From Physcomitrium patens (lineage: Eukaryota; Streptophyta; Bryopsida; Funariales; Funariaceae), in NCBI RefSeq assembly GCF_000002425.4, contig NC_037253.1, forward strand, positions 9,525,310-9,589,309: 64,000 nucleotides of DNA, written 5' to 3'. Under the pieces are notes generated by a model. The model was not told where the DNA came from, made no database searches, and was given only the letters and a program-made list of their open reading frames with translations. Positions 1 to 11,152 of this stretch are shown piece after piece (the first letter of the stretch is position 1; the number at the start of each line of letters is the position of its first letter). The position numbers were made by a program, and so were the translations under genes.

Positions 1-34
<34 letters not shown>
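1..34. repeat. (AT)n microsatellite
   Basis: Pure AT dinucleotide repeat at the left edge. It lies where the H element should continue with RNase H sequence, so it may mark a breakpoint or an expansion inside that relic. Confidence 0.95.
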
Positions 35-39
<5 letters not shown>

Positions 40-668
40 ATTAGTCTTTGTATAATAATTCATATAATGGATCTACTATATAAATATAATAAAGAATCTA
101 AATATGATAAAATATACATGTACCTAAAAACCTATAAATATCTATTAAAGAACTACAATCTTCTTTCATTCTCCAAATTGCAATAATTTTGATAAGATCT
201 AATTTTCTTCCATAAAATCTATATAAATATCCAATAATTATGATCTTTTGTATTTTAAATGTAGATTTTTCACCTGATAATGTAACATGAATTTTTTTAA
301 GCTAAGTTAATATTTTTTTTATAATCTTATATATAATCAACAATATACTTGCAACATCCCCTCTTAAAAAAGTTTCATCATTGTCTTTTTTTGTATCCCT
401 TAATAGGAACATCACCTAAAAAAAGTATAGTCTTTTCAAGAATAAAATCCCTCAACACCTTGTTCTTCTTTTTCATCATATGTGCAATTGAGTTGATTGC
501 GCTTTGAAAAAGAGTACACATTCTAACTAGCCTAAGTGGTATTCTCATTTTTGTAATATCTCTACTTTCTTCTCCAAGTTGAAATTGATCATAGCTCAAA
601 TACAAATCATCGATTGAATAGATTGCCCTTTCTACAAATACTTCAGCAAATTCATCTACTATTGATCC
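35..668 (-). pseudogene. pol: H: Ty3-type reverse transcriptase relic, C-terminal part
   Basis: This is the decayed RT end of an E-family element. The 116-codon open stretch at 378-728 aligns residue by residue with the RT of E1 and E2 (VDEFAE, YDQFQL, LVRMCTL, KVLRDF). The active-site box reads FLGDVPIKG, with Gly for the first catalytic Asp. Further left the DNA still follows the pol of E1 (homologous to about 22650-23100) but is full of stops and frameshifts. The open frame runs into the Copia1 LTR, and the missing upstream part resumes at 5967. It is inactive and old. What lies left of it is outside the window. Confidence 0.85.
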
Positions 669-1037
669 TATTGAAGAAACACAATAAACAAGACACAAGT
701 AAGTAGAAATCAGCAAGGTTAGACACAAGAGAAGTGTGGAATGAGATACCTTTCACTTCCAACACCCTTTACTTATAGGTAGAGGTTACATCCATTTTGG
801 CTAGTATTCATCTTACTTTCATCCAACTAAACCCTAGAATCCTCTTAACCTAGCCGCCACTTTAAACTCTAGCTGCCACCTATAATCTTAGCCTCCACTT
901 ATAACCTTAGCCACTACTTAAAACCCTAGCCGCCACCTTGATAACTTTTCTTCATCCTTTTGCTGTCCTTTGACTATTAGCAATTTATCTAAAATAATAT
1001 CTTTTATCTTCTAACTTATCCTCCAATTACTTTAACA
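669..1037 (-). repeat. Copia1 3' LTR
   Basis: A 369-bp LTR. In element orientation it starts TGTTAAAG and ends CTTCAATA, so the usual terminal CA is TA in both LTRs. It contains short repeats of the type CTAGCYGCCACYT. Its partner is 5598-5966, about 91% identical by eye count. Confidence 0.93.
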
Positions 1038-1050
1038 CTCCCACTTTGCT
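1038..1050 (-). other. Copia1 polypurine tract
   Basis: In element orientation a purine-rich stretch (AAAGTGGGAG) abuts the 3' LTR, the expected plus-strand primer position. Confidence 0.75.
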
Positions 1051-1228
1051 ATTGGTCTAAGGCTAATAAACCTAATTCCTTTGTTAATTTATAATTTCTA
1101 TCCATCACCAATACTTTTGTGAGTAAATGAGCAAACATGTCTTCTGTTGCACAATATTTCATGTCAATTACTCCCATCTCAATCTTCTCCCATATGAAGT
1201 GATGTTGAATGTCAATGTGCTTTGTTCT

Positions 1229-2581
1229 TCAATGATGCTTTGGATTCTTGGCAAAAGCAAGGCATCCTTGATTGTCACATTTCATTGGAGTTGCTTCCAA
1301 TTGCACAAGTCCAATATCTTCTAAAACTTGTCTTAGCCATATTGTCTCGATTGCACCATGACTTGTTGCCATATATTCCGCCTCCATTGTAGACCTTGCA
1401 ATTATTGGTTGTTTCTTACAATTCCATGAAATTGTTCCTACTCCAACAAAGAATACATATCCCATTGTTAATCTTCTATCATTTGCATCTCCAATCCAAT
1501 CCGCATCACAATATCCATGCAATGTAATACTATCACCTCCAAGACACAATTTGAAGTTCAAAATACCTTTTAAGTACCTCAAGATCCTGTTAATGGTTGT
1601 CCAATGAATTGGTCCAGCCTTTGATATGTGTTGACTCACAACACTCATTGCATATGTAAGATCCACCCTTGTACCAACCATTGCATATATAAGTGAGCCT
1701 ACTGCTGCCTTGTATGGAACATCTTTCATTTCTTCTTCAACTTCAGTAAATTCCTCATCCGTGAGCTTCATCAACTTCAAATTTGCCTCAAAAGGTGTTC
1801 CAATAGACTTGCACTCCTCCATGTTGAACCATTTCAACACTTCTTCAATGTACTTCTTTTGGCTCAATATAATGATCTTCTTAGCTCGATCTCTCACAAA
1901 TTCTATTCTTAAGCAATACTGGAGCTCTCCCAGATCACTCATTTCAAATTCTTTTGTTAACTTTGCCTTCAACCAATCCATCTTTTTCAAAGTATTGATC
2001 AAATCATCAACATAAAGAATAAAAATCAGCAAGAAGGCTTTTCATTGCATCATATACATGGAATAATCAGCCTCACTCTTCACAAATCTTTCATTCACAA
2101 AGAAAGTGTTGATACGTTGGTACCACGCCCTTGATGATTGTTTGAGCCCATATAAGGATTTCTTCAACTTACACACAAGGTGTTATTTGCCTTCTTCAAT
2201 AAATCCTTGAAGTTGATCCATGTAGATGTCTTCTTTCAATTCTCTATTCAAGAAAGCCGTCTTCACATCCATTTGGTGCATTTCCAAGTCCATTGTTGCC
2301 CCAATTGCCACAATGGTTCTAATGGTAGTGAATTTGGCCACGGGAGCAAATGTCTCATTGAAATCAACACCAGCAACTTGTGAGTAGCCTTTGGCAACCA
2401 ATCTTGCCTTATACCTCATAATATTGCCCATTGCATCCCTTTTGATTCTAAACACCCACTTATAACTAATTGAAGCTCGATTTGGTAGAAGTTGAGTCAA
2501 TTTCCATGTTCCATTATCTATGAGTGATTTGTACTCTTCTTCCATAGCATTCTCCCACTTCATAGCATCACATAAACTCAA
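1229..2581 (-). pseudogene. pol: Copia1 reverse transcriptase and RNase H
   Basis: The C-terminal half of the Copia polyprotein. The N-terminal RT (2183-2581) has the family sequence ALVAKGYSQ, then GVDFNETFAPVAK and MDVKTAFLNREL. After a short interrupted stretch the fragment 1229-2032 begins LYVDDLI, the Y-V-D-D catalytic box. It continues through SLIYAMVGTRVDL and the RNase H motifs CDADWIGD, STMEAEYMA and KCDNQGCLA. Both fragments share the frame of the upstream gag. Several nonsense codons make it inactive. Confidence 0.93.
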
Positions 2582-2647
2582 CGGATTAGCAAGAAGTGCA
2601 ACATTGGCATGTTCTTTACTTACTTGAGGAAAAATATAGTCCTTCCA

Positions 2648-3931
2648 TCATTTACCACGTTGTTTTCTATCTCTCAAAGGATATCTCCTTTCATCTGAAG
2701 AAGACTCAACTTGTTGCACTCCATGGTCACCTCCAACCTTCTTTTCTTTTGAAGCTAGTCTTTTCTCACTCAAAGGTTCATAATCCTCATCACCATCATC
2801 ATCAATATCTTCATACTCTTCATTGCTGGTCTTAACAATTGTAGATGCCTTCTTGTCTACCTTCTTTGCCTCTTCATCTTCATTTCCACCTTTACAACCA
2901 TCATTATCTTTATCTTCTTCCTTCTTTGCTAAATTTGAAGATGTGTCCACAAACACACCATTACTCCCACTTGGATACATCTCCAAGTGCTCACAAGTAC
3001 TCTTGTACTCCAAAAACTCAACATCACAACTTTTGATGATCTTTTTAGTCTCCAAACACATGAGCCTATAAGCCTTTGTACCTTCACAATATCCAACAAA
3101 CATACATTTTGTACCTTTTGCATCAAATTTTGATCTCATATAATCTGGTATCTTTGCATATGCTATGTATCCAAAGGTCTTCATGTGAAAAACACAAGGT
3201 TTTCTCCCATTCTAAGCTTCTTCCCACGTCATTGATGTAAGTGCACTTGTACGACTTCTATTTCTTATGTATACTGCATTCACCACTGCTTCTACCTAAA
3301 ACTCATGTCCAAGGTGTTGTGCATGAAGCATACTCCTTGCCATCTCCACAATGGTTCGATTTCCTCTTTCATCAACTCCATTTTGTTGTCGAGTGTAAGG
3401 AGTGGAGGTTTGTCTTGCAATGCCTTGCAATTTTAAGAAATCATTGAATTGCTTTGACATATACTAACCTCTATTGTCTGTATGCAATACCTTGATTTTG
3501 CATTCACATTGCTTTTCCACAAGTGCCTTAAATTCCTTAAACTTTGGAAAACACTCATTCTTTGTTGTGAGGATGAAAATCCATACTTTTCTTGAAAAGT
3601 CATCAATGAATGTGACAAAATACCTTGTACCTCCTATTGATGGCAACCTCATATGTCCACAAATATCAGAATGGACAATCTCCAATAACTTGGTTGCACA
3701 TGTTACAACTCTATTTGAAAATGAGACCTTTTATTGTTTGTATTGAATACAACCTTCACAAGCAAGTGTCATAGCATTATGGCTTATGTGACCAAGATCT
3801 AAGCCACTTACCATGGATTGGAGATCCTTCATGCTCTTGGCATTCAAATGACCAAGGCGAGGATGCCAAATACCAAACTTGTCTTGATCTTGAGGAAATT
3901 CAGCAAATGTAGCCACTTCAACTCCATTCAC
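2648..3931 (-). pseudogene. pol: Copia1 integrase
   Basis: In reading order: the GAG-pre-integrase zinc region (3731-3931) with WHPRLGHLN and CEGC; the integrase core (3464-3685) with HSDICGHM, FVTFIDDFSRKVW and LHTDNRG; then the C-terminal region (2648-3184) with the YCEGTKAYRLM motif and an acidic, lysine-rich linker leading to RT. The part holding the catalytic Glu (about 3185-3463) is interrupted by stops. All pieces are in the same frame. Inactive. Confidence 0.9.
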
Positions 3932-4027
3932 CTTCTTTCACTTGATGAAGTAGAGGTTGCCATCTCTAAAGCCCTTTGCAATATGATCTCCTTTCAATGT
4001 CTTCACAAAACACCTATTCTTATCAAA

Positions 4028-5116
4028 TTACACTTTACAACCATGTGAAATAAGTTTACTCACCAAGAGGAGGTTTTTCTTCATCTTTGGCACATGTAAG
4101 ACGTCTTTCAATTTGATCTTCTTGATTTGGCCTTTTACAACAATCTCTATAACAATGAAGCCCATTTCAATAGCTTGTACTATGCCATTGTCTTCCATGA
4201 GAATATTTGTTATTGGAATCTCTTCATAAGTGTCAAATAAACACTTGTATGGAATCATGTGCTTGGTGGCACGAGAATCAATGATCCACTTGGACATGGC
4301 AGCCATGGAAGTACCTTCACTTGCCATGAATGCATAATCATCACCTCCATATTTATCACGAGCATTGTTTGTACTTTCTCTATCTCTTTTGTTAGCCTTG
4401 TAGCAATTTCGAGCAAAGTGACCTGGTTTTCCACAAATAAAGCAAGTTCTCACATTGCCATGTTGGTTAAGATGACTCCCCTTGCCTTGCCTTGAAAAGA
4501 GATCCGAATCCTCACTTTGGGACTCTTTTTCTTTCCTTTTGGTCACTTCATGGGTAAATCTTGCCGTCACATAATCCATTGTGAGTTCTTTTATTTTGAT
4601 GGATTCCAATGCCACAATGAGGTAGTTGTAGGACTCGGAAAGGCTCATAAGCAAGGTCATGATAATATCACTCTCTTCTAAAGGCTTGTCAACAATAGCA
4701 AGTTGATTAGCAAGGGCCTTTACCTTGTTGACATGAGCCATGAGGTCTTCACGTTCTTCCATCTTGCAAGTGAAGAATTTCCTCCTTGTGAAGATGATAT
4801 TGGACAAGTTCTTACTCTCATATATGTTGTAAAGAGTCTTCTATGCTTGTGCTAGTCCTTTGCAAGAGATGATGTGAGAAAAGTTGACTTCATCCAAATT
4901 AGTGGAAATCATGCCAAAAGCCTTTTTTTTAAGTCTTGTGAAGTCCTTCCTCTCTTTAGCATCAGCATGAGTGCTTAGAGGCTCTTCACTTTCATCTACA
5001 ATATCCCAAAGGTCCAAAGACGCCAACAAAATCTCCATTTTGACCTTCCAATGGTAGAAATTGTTACTTCTAAACTTTTCAATCACTCTCAAACCTTCAC
5101 CCTCACTTGAAGCCAT
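4028..5116 (-). pseudogene. gag: Copia1 gag and protease
   Basis: Starts at the ATG at 5116 (MASSEGEGLRV) with the Copia gag motif NNFYHWKVKMEILL. A single TGG-to-TAG change near 4838 splits it from the next fragment (4028-4807), which has the capsid region, one CCHC knuckle (CFICGKPGHFARNC) and the protease site. The protease reads WIIDSRATKHM, so the Gly of the D-S-G triad is Arg. It ends in KMKKNLLLVSKL just before the GAG-pre-integrase part. Inactive through the nonsense codon and probably the protease substitution. Confidence 0.92.
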
Positions 5117-5586
5117 GTCTTAGAAGAGGTCTATCAAAAAATATCAAGAAAAAGAGTCTCTATGTCCTTAAAATCACTAAAACAATTTTGTACTAATAAA
5201 ATCTCAGAATGCCCTCTTGTGAACAAATGAATGTTTCTTCACTCCAAACACTCCCAAATCAAATTTTGAAGCTTCTTACAAGTATGTGAACTCCAATCAA
5301 CCTCACTATTAAGTTCTTTCACTCATAAAACTTACTTTCTCATCACAAAATCAAAGATACTATGAAGGTCTTTATATAAGGTCTTAATCACTCAATCCTA
5401 GAAGTTAAGAACCTTCAAACTAATGTAAGAGATCTATAAGGTCCAAATCAGAACCTCCACAAGTCAAAACACAAGATTAGATCATACAATCTCTAACATC
5501 AGCAAACACCATAAGATCTCTTCCACACAAGAGCAACAACCAGCAAATGACTTCAACTTACTTGAATAGCACAACAAAGTGTGTGT

Positions 5587-5597
5587 GGCCCATAACC
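5587..5597 (-). other. Copia1 primer-binding site, half tRNA initiator-Met type
   Basis: The 11 bases touching the 5' LTR read GGTTATGGGCC in element orientation. This is the complement of the anticodon-arm side of plant initiator tRNA-Met (…GGCCCATAACC), not of its CCA end. Drosophila copia and yeast Ty5 are known to use such a cleaved half-tRNA. No TGGTATCAGAGC site occurs here. Confidence 0.75.
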
Positions 5598-5966
5598 TAT
5601 TGAAGAAATACAATAAGCAAGACACAAGTAAGTAAAAATCAACAAGATTAGACACAAGAAAAGTGTGGAATGAGATACCTCTCACTTCCAACACCTTTTA
5701 CTTATAAGTAGAGGTTACATCCATTTTGGCTAGTATTCATCTTACTTTCATCCAATTAAATCCTAAAATCCTCTTAACCTAGCTGCCACTTTAAATCCTA
5801 GCTGCCACCTATAATCCTAGCTCCCATTTATAACCCTAGCCACCACTTAAATCCCTAGCCACCACCTTGGTAACTTTCCTTCATCCTTTTACTGCCCTTT
5901 GACCATTAGTAGTTTATCTAAGATAATATCTTTTACCTTCTAACTTATCCTCCATTTACTTTAACA
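5598..5966 (-). repeat. Copia1 5' LTR
   Basis: A 369-bp LTR, partner of 669-1037, followed by the target duplication GATCC at 5967-5971. Confidence 0.93.
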
Positions 5967-6214
5967 GATCCAATTCCTACATTCTTCATAGTCATGGCAT
6001 TCATTGGCTACATATCTTGAATAAATTGTAATGATCTATTTTTTTTAGGCACTATAAACTATCGACTAGAATATGGTGCAAAAGAGGGCTCTAAAATCTT
6101 CATCTTCATCTTTTCTTTCAATAATTCTACCAAACTTGGTAAATGTGCCTTTAATACTAAAATTGGCCTTAAATTCTAAGGTACATGTGATACAATGAAA
6201 ATAACCATAAGTAT
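5967..6214 (-). pseudogene. pol: H: Ty3-type reverse transcriptase relic, N-terminal part
   Basis: Continues H on the far side of Copia1. The DNA aligns with E1 at 23281-23530, which encodes the RT fingers (counterpart of RFIQDMQPVN, PKKNGSLRF and LPKLVELL). It holds stops. It ends at 6214, where the LTR of G begins after GTAT, the probable 4-bp target site. Confidence 0.85.
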
Positions 6215-7588
6215 TGTCATGTGATGTGATTTGCAATCTAAAAATACTTAGGATATCTAATGATAGAAAGTTTAGCTTTAACTTATTAGCTAAGCTCTAA
6301 TAAGTAATTTATTCTATTTTTAACTTATATACAAAGTCTTAGCTTCCAAAACCTCTTTATTTTATATAAAATTTCCAAATTGTAGCAAACTTCTTAAAAC
6401 ATATTTTTCCTATAAAGAATTTTTTCTTCCCAAATTTTAGAAATTCATATCTCTTGATTCAACTATTTAATTTTTCTCAAATTTTTACATAACATAGCTT
6501 TTATTCTTAATCTTTGTTAAAAAAAAGAAAAATAAACCATAAAATCACTATCAATCTTTTGGCATCATAAAAAACCTAGTAGGTACTCTAAACCCTAACT
6601 TACAAGCACTTAAGCACTATTTTCTTTATGTTTCAAAAACTTAAAATTTAAATGCCACAAAATTTTTATAAATTTTTTATTAACATGACTATACACGTTA
6701 TTAAAAAATTTGAGCCAAAATCTCATCAAATTGTCCAAAATATAGCTCAAAATATACCACTAATGAATTGGGTCTCTTATAATCCTTAGATTTATAACCA
6801 CTAACTTCAACATCTAATATCTCCTTTAATCCAACTTAAAATCCATTAAAAAATATGCCAAAAATATAGCCAAAATAGTGTTCTCTCTAATTCCAGTTGT
6901 TGATCTTTTATTGCTTTTTGTACACACACGTTATATCCAAAAGAGTGACAATAGATACAAAATCAACACCTTAACTTTGAGTACCCATATCTCTTTCATA
7001 TAAATTCCGAATCATACAAAATTTGTACCAAAATCACAGCTAAAAACCTAAAATTTCTAAATCTAGCCTCTAAAGCTCAATCGGCTTTGAAAACGTAATC
7101 CTAATTCCTAATATGGCCTTAGGCAGCCTCCTTGAAGCCCATTGGACATGTTTTTTGGCCAATAGGAATGGAGATTTTTATCATCTATCTCCATTCATCC
7201 ATATGGATGCCCTAACTTTTCTTTTTGCTATCAAGATCTTTCTCCAATCTTTTTTTTAATAAGATTTATATAATATATGCTCTAAACATCAAATAAAAGA
7301 AAAAAAATAAGACTTTAAGGATCACCAATGTTTAATAAAGGTGACTTTAAATATGCAAAAGTTACTATCAATCAAAATTAATCTTATAAGCTCCTATTAA
7401 AAGAAAAAAAAGTTATATAAATTTTAATAGTAGTTTTTTTAAATAGTCTCTTTTTAAAGTAATAATATAATTATATTCTATATTTATTTAAAATCTACTA
7501 ACATGGCTCCTATCATGTTACTTAGTAAATTATATATCAAACATATAAATACAATATTTTTACATGGTAGCAGAATTACAATACGACA
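6215..7588 (-). repeat. G 3' LTR (E family)
   Basis: A 1,374-bp LTR with the family termini: TGTCATGTGATGTG at the left and AATACGACA at the right. The same length is seen for both LTRs of E2. The body is diverged. Near the right end the family pattern of an A/T-rich stretch with TTAATA before the ATACGACA terminus is still visible. Inserted in H. Confidence 0.75.
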
Positions 7589-8644
7589 TCCATCCCTTCT
7601 AAATTTGTACATCTTCTGATATGCACCAAAAAGAATGAATGTTATGGTCGACATCATACCACTTCCTTTATATTTTTTCTTTCACGATCTATGTCTTTTT
7701 CTTCATTTGTAAAGAAATCAATATCTTCTCTAGTACTTTTAGCTATTTTGTCTTGATTTTATTGCATAATAAGTTTTATATGTTTTCTTGCAATTGGAAT
7801 CTTAAAGTGTATTCCATCTAACTTCCTTAGTACTATGTAACATTATTTAGAATATTTACAACTACATAAGGTCCAAATCAATGCTTTAAATTTTTTTATA
7901 AAGTATTATATTGATTATCCAAGCTGCTGTCATAAACAAATATCCAAACATCTTCATAAATTCTTTGAAGCCTTAATTGGTGCCGCTTATCAAATTTGTC
8001 TTTATTTTTCAACCATGACTCTTTCAAATTCACAATTACTTTTTCTATATCTTCAAGTCTCTTTTCTAGCTAACAAATTTGAACTGCAAGAAGTCCTTCT
8101 CTAGACATATTGTCTTTCCAAGGCAAAATATTCTAAGTAGATATTTATTCTTGAATTAGTATAATAGGCTTTTGTTCTTGTATCAATACTGTTGGCAAAT
8201 ATTTAATTACTGAACTATGAACAATATGGTCGGCTTATAAAGCAAATGGTAATAATCTTGACCATTCTTTTGTCCTTCATTTAGATGCTTTAATAAGTGC
8301 TTTGACTATGAGATGATGACCTCACTTACTTTTGGTATTACCTTCAAGATTATATGTTGTTGTAACTACAAGCTTAATTCCACATCTTTCAAAAAAAAAC
8401 TCTTGATTTATGTGCATCCAATTCTCTATAATTAGTAGTGATCTTTCTAATAAATCTATATCTACAAATCACATCTTCCAACAAAAATCTACAAACTCTT
8501 TTAGTGGATTTTATTCTTAGAGCTCTTCTTTCTATTTGATTAAATAAATCTTCTTATACCAAAACCAAATACCGCATCTACCATAATTCCATAGGTATAG
8601 TAAGTAGGTCTACAACTCACTTATAATATATTACAAGAGGATAT
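7589..8644 (-). pseudogene. pol: G: pol 3' end (integrase core and C-terminus) relic
   Basis: Begins with the pyrimidine mirror of the polypurine tract (TCCATCCCTTC) beside the LTR, as in E1 at 20622. It then follows the E1 DNA of 20640-21690 closely but with many stops. The region corresponds to the C-terminal DNA-binding part and the integrase core in the minus sense. It is cut by Ch1 at 8644 and resumes for 17 bp at 14774-14790, where GATAT is duplicated. Confidence 0.8.
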
Positions 8645-9056
8645 TCTCACGGACACAAAATACAGACTTGAAATCTAACAAGAAGTTCAAGAAGAAGTGG
8701 CAGAATTAGATTAAACAGATGAGTACAAGAACAACACCAGAAAGGTGAGCTAGAACTCCAAGAGATGTGTTGTCGAGATTGAAGAACCCTTCAGCCTCGA
8801 TTCCTATATATACTACTGAATAGGAAGCTTCTCGAGCTACTTCCGCTAACTAGGACGCTTCTCCAACAACTTCTACTAATTAGGAAACTTCTCGAGCAAC
8901 TTCCTAGAATCTATCAGAATATTCTAGAACCTTCTAAGAGAATCTTTAGGGAATATTCTAAGAATCTTCTAGAACCTTCTAAAGAAATCTTTAGAAAATC
9001 TTTAGAGAATATTCTAGAAGAATATTCGAAGAATCTTCCAATGTATGTCCATGACA
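8645..9056 (-). repeat. Ch1 3' LTR
   Basis: A 412-bp LTR, partner of 14362-14773. Its outer end reads TCTCACGG where the partner has TGTTACGG, so the canonical terminal dinucleotide has been lost on this side. The interior holds many overlapping GAATATTC/TTCTAGAA palindromic blocks (about 8930-9035). Confidence 0.95.
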
Positions 9057-9235
9057 TCACCTCCTCTTCTAACTTCGAGGTCTCCGAGAAGCAATGTTGT
9101 TATCAGTCAATACCAACGCAAGAAAATGAAAATCTGTCGCATCACATCCGCTATGAATTCCAATTGTTGTTCGCGAGGCAAATGATTCATCGGCCCTTGG
9201 AGCCAATGGTAGTGACCAACACCTTCAACCTCTGA
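9057..9235 (-). other. Ch1 3' untranslated region and polypurine tract
   Basis: Directly beside the LTR the element strand reads AGAAGAGGAGGTGA, a good polypurine tract. No coding signal follows up to the small frame at 9236-9460. Confidence 0.7.
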
Positions 9236-9460
9236 TCAAGCGTGGACTTCTGTGTCTTCATTGTGAAACTGTCCTCCAAACACACCTTCTGGCTGACCGT
9301 CGTAGGCATGCTCGACCTCAAATACAATTACTAGCGATCTGTTGCTCGGTATCCTCCGACGTCGTCGTGGTGCAGGCGGTTCTTCATCTTGCGGTCGTCT
9401 TCGTGAGCTAGTCGCTTGAGATGACATAACAAGTGTAGTATCTTGACTATCCATGTCCAA
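9236..9460 (-). CDS. Ch1 small arginine-rich ORF downstream of pol
   Basis: A 74-codon ATG-to-stop frame between the chromodomain and the 3' LTR. The product is polar: an acidic, Ser/Gln-rich start, then a dense basic patch (PRRRRRIPSNR) that could act as a nuclear signal or bind nucleic acid, then an acidic tail. I recognise no family. Plant chromoviruses normally end with the chromodomain, so this is either an accessory frame or a chance ORF in the 3' untranslated part. The Ch2 counterpart (17138-17444) does not keep it. Confidence 0.3.
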   Translation of the reverse strand: MDMDSQDTTLVMSSQATSSRRRPQDEEPPAPRRRRRIPSNRSLVIVFEVEHAYDGQPEGVFGGQFHNEDTEVHA

Positions 9461-9580
9461 AGGCTAAAATGATGAGAGCAAACTATAGTTGCTAACAAAG
9501 TTCTACACTATCAAACTATGGGTTTTGGAGGTGCCCTTCCCCCTTTTTATGCTACTTGATGAGCAAGCTTCAGCAAGAAG

Positions 9581-11152
9581 CTATCGTTGAATCGGCTTAG
9601 GTTTATGAGGATATCGTTGATGAAATTCTTGTACCTTTTTTGGTGCATTGGCAAGATTTTCGGTACGCTCCCACGTTCGTTCATTGATGTCGTATCCACT
9701 CCAATGCACTAAATACTCCAATTTTCTCCTATTACGCCGTGAATCTAGTACCTTTTCCACCTCGTATTCCTCATGGTTTTCAATTTCGATACTTGGTGGC
9801 GGACTTTGTACTCTTTGGGGAAAAGCTGACTCTCGATAAGGTTCCAACAAAGACACATGAAAGACTGGATGTACCTTCATAGTAGCTGGTAACTCCAGAC
9901 GATATGCCACCGGATTGATCTGCTTCCCGATAACAAATGGCCCTAATCTCCGATAGTCCAATTTGTCACATGGCCGCTTGGTCTTGATATTCCGTCGAAG
10001 AAGCCATACTTTACTTCCAACTTTAAAAGTAGGCGCCTCATTTCGATATTTATCTGCAGATGCCTTGTAACTCTCTTGGGCAGATTGCAATTGAAGCTTC
10101 AACGTCGCTTGAAGCTCCGATAGTTGCTTCACAAATCCTTCAACTGCTGGGTTGTTATTTGCTGAAGAACTCAATAAATCGAGCTTGGGGTGGTATCCGT
10201 AGTTGGAGAAGAATGGTGTTTGTTGAATTGACACATGAAGAGTGTTGTTGTATGCAAACTCAGCAAGCGGTAGATATGCAGTCCAATCATCTTGTTGATA
10301 GTTGATGCTGCATCGTAAATATTGCTCCAAAACTTGATTCACCCGCTCCGTTTGACCGTCAGTTTGAGGATGAAAAGCCGAAGAGAGCTTAATATCCACC
10401 TTCAATATCTCAAAGAGAGACCTCCAAAACTTGGATACAAACTGAGTACCTCGATCCGACACGATATCATCTGGTAGGCCATGATAACGATATATGTTAT
10501 CAAGAAAGAGTCTTGCGGTGTCTTCACTTGACGATGTTTTCTTGCAAGGCACGAAATGCGCCATCTTTGTAAATCGATCCACCACAACAAAGATGCTGTC
10601 AAATGAATTCGATGGCGATAGGTCCGTAATGAAGTCCATAGAAACTGAAGACCATGGTCGATGCGGAATAGGCAATGGCTGGAGAAGTCCATACGGACGA
10701 TGTCGAGGGATCTTGGATCTTGAACAAACATCACAAGAAAGAAAAAATTCCTTCACATCCTTCCACATTTGGGGCCACCAAAAATCTCGTGAAATGAGCT
10801 CCAAAGTCTTGTTGAATCCAAAATGTCCCGCAGTTGGAAAGTCGTGGCGAGATTGAAGTACTCGGAGTCGAGTTGGTCCTTTCGGGATATACAACCGCTC
10901 CTCAAAATACAGAAGATCTCCCTCCACCTTAAACTTGTCATTATCGACACGTTGTTTGATGTCAAGAGCTATAGAATCCTCAATGGTCGTAGTATGTACC
11001 TCGCTGAGGAAGCCGTCATCGATAGTTGCAACAGTAGCAAAAATCCTGAATTTTTCTGGTTTCAACAATATTGTACATTGTTGATCAAACGCTGCTTCTC
11101 CAGCCTTTGGCGCAAGATACGATCTCCTCGATAATGCGTCAGATAATCCTTG
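9581..11152 (-). CDS. pol: Ch1 integrase with chromodomain (pol part 2)
   Basis: Open from just after the TAG at 11153-11155 to the stop near 9581, in the same frame as PR-RT-RH. It holds, in order: the end of the RNase H/integrase linker (SDALSRRSYLAPK); the HHCC zinc domain (HDFPTAGHFGFNKTLELI, then CDVC); the catalytic core (MDFITDL, VVVDRFTKMAHF, SDRGTQFVSKF, TDGQTERVNQ) supplying D, D and E; the GPF-like module (KLDYRRLGPFVIG); and a C-terminal chromodomain (EYEVEKVLDSRR, LEYLVHWSGY, ERTWE; about 9611-9787). The chromodomain directs integration toward modified histones in this group. All key residues are present. The ATG at 11068 is internal, so this part needs readthrough or is simply cut off. 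Confidence 0.95.
   Translation of the reverse strand, partial: QGLSDALSRRSYLAPKAGEAAFDQQCTILLKPEKFRIFATVATIDDGFLSEVHTTTIEDSIALDIKQRVDNDKFKVEGDLLYFEERLYIPKGPTRLRVLQSRHDFPTAGHFGFNKTLELISRDFWWPQMWKDVKEFFLSCDVCSRSKIPRHRPYGLLQPLPIPHRPWSSVSMDFITDLSPSNSFDSIFVVVDRFTKMAHFVPCKKTSSSEDTARLFLDNIYRYHGLPDDIVSDRGTQFVSKFWRSLFEILKVDIKLSSAFHPQTDGQTERVNQVLEQYLRCSINYQQDDWTAYLPLAEFAYNNTLHVSIQQTPFFSNYGYHPKLDLLSSSANNNPAVEGFVKQLSELQATLKLQLQSAQESYKASADKYRNEAPTFKVGSKVWLLRRNIKTKRPCDKLDYRRLGPFVIGKQINPVAYRLELPATMKVHPVFHVSLLEPYRESAFPQRVQSPPPSIEIENHEEYEVEKVLDSRRNRRKLEYLVHWSGYDINERTWERTENLANAPKKVQEFHQRYPHKPKPIQR

Larger units (their letters stand above)
669..5966 (-). mobile_element. Copia1: full-length Ty1/Copia retrotransposon
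   Basis: A complete 5.3-kb element on the minus strand in the order LTR, PBS, gag, protease, integrase, RT, RNase H, PPT, LTR. It is flanked by the direct repeat GATCC (664-668 and 5967-5971). It interrupts the RT of H, which reads continuously across the site when compared with E1 at 23280. All coding fragments lie in one reading frame and are broken only by nonsense codons. The two LTRs differ at about 33 of 369 positions by eye, nearly all transitions, so the insertion is not recent. Confidence 0.95.

Noticed and set aside
9041-9235. Plus-strand frame at the edge of the Ch1 LTR
   Set aside because: It runs across the LTR border against the element's sense and has no family resemblance.
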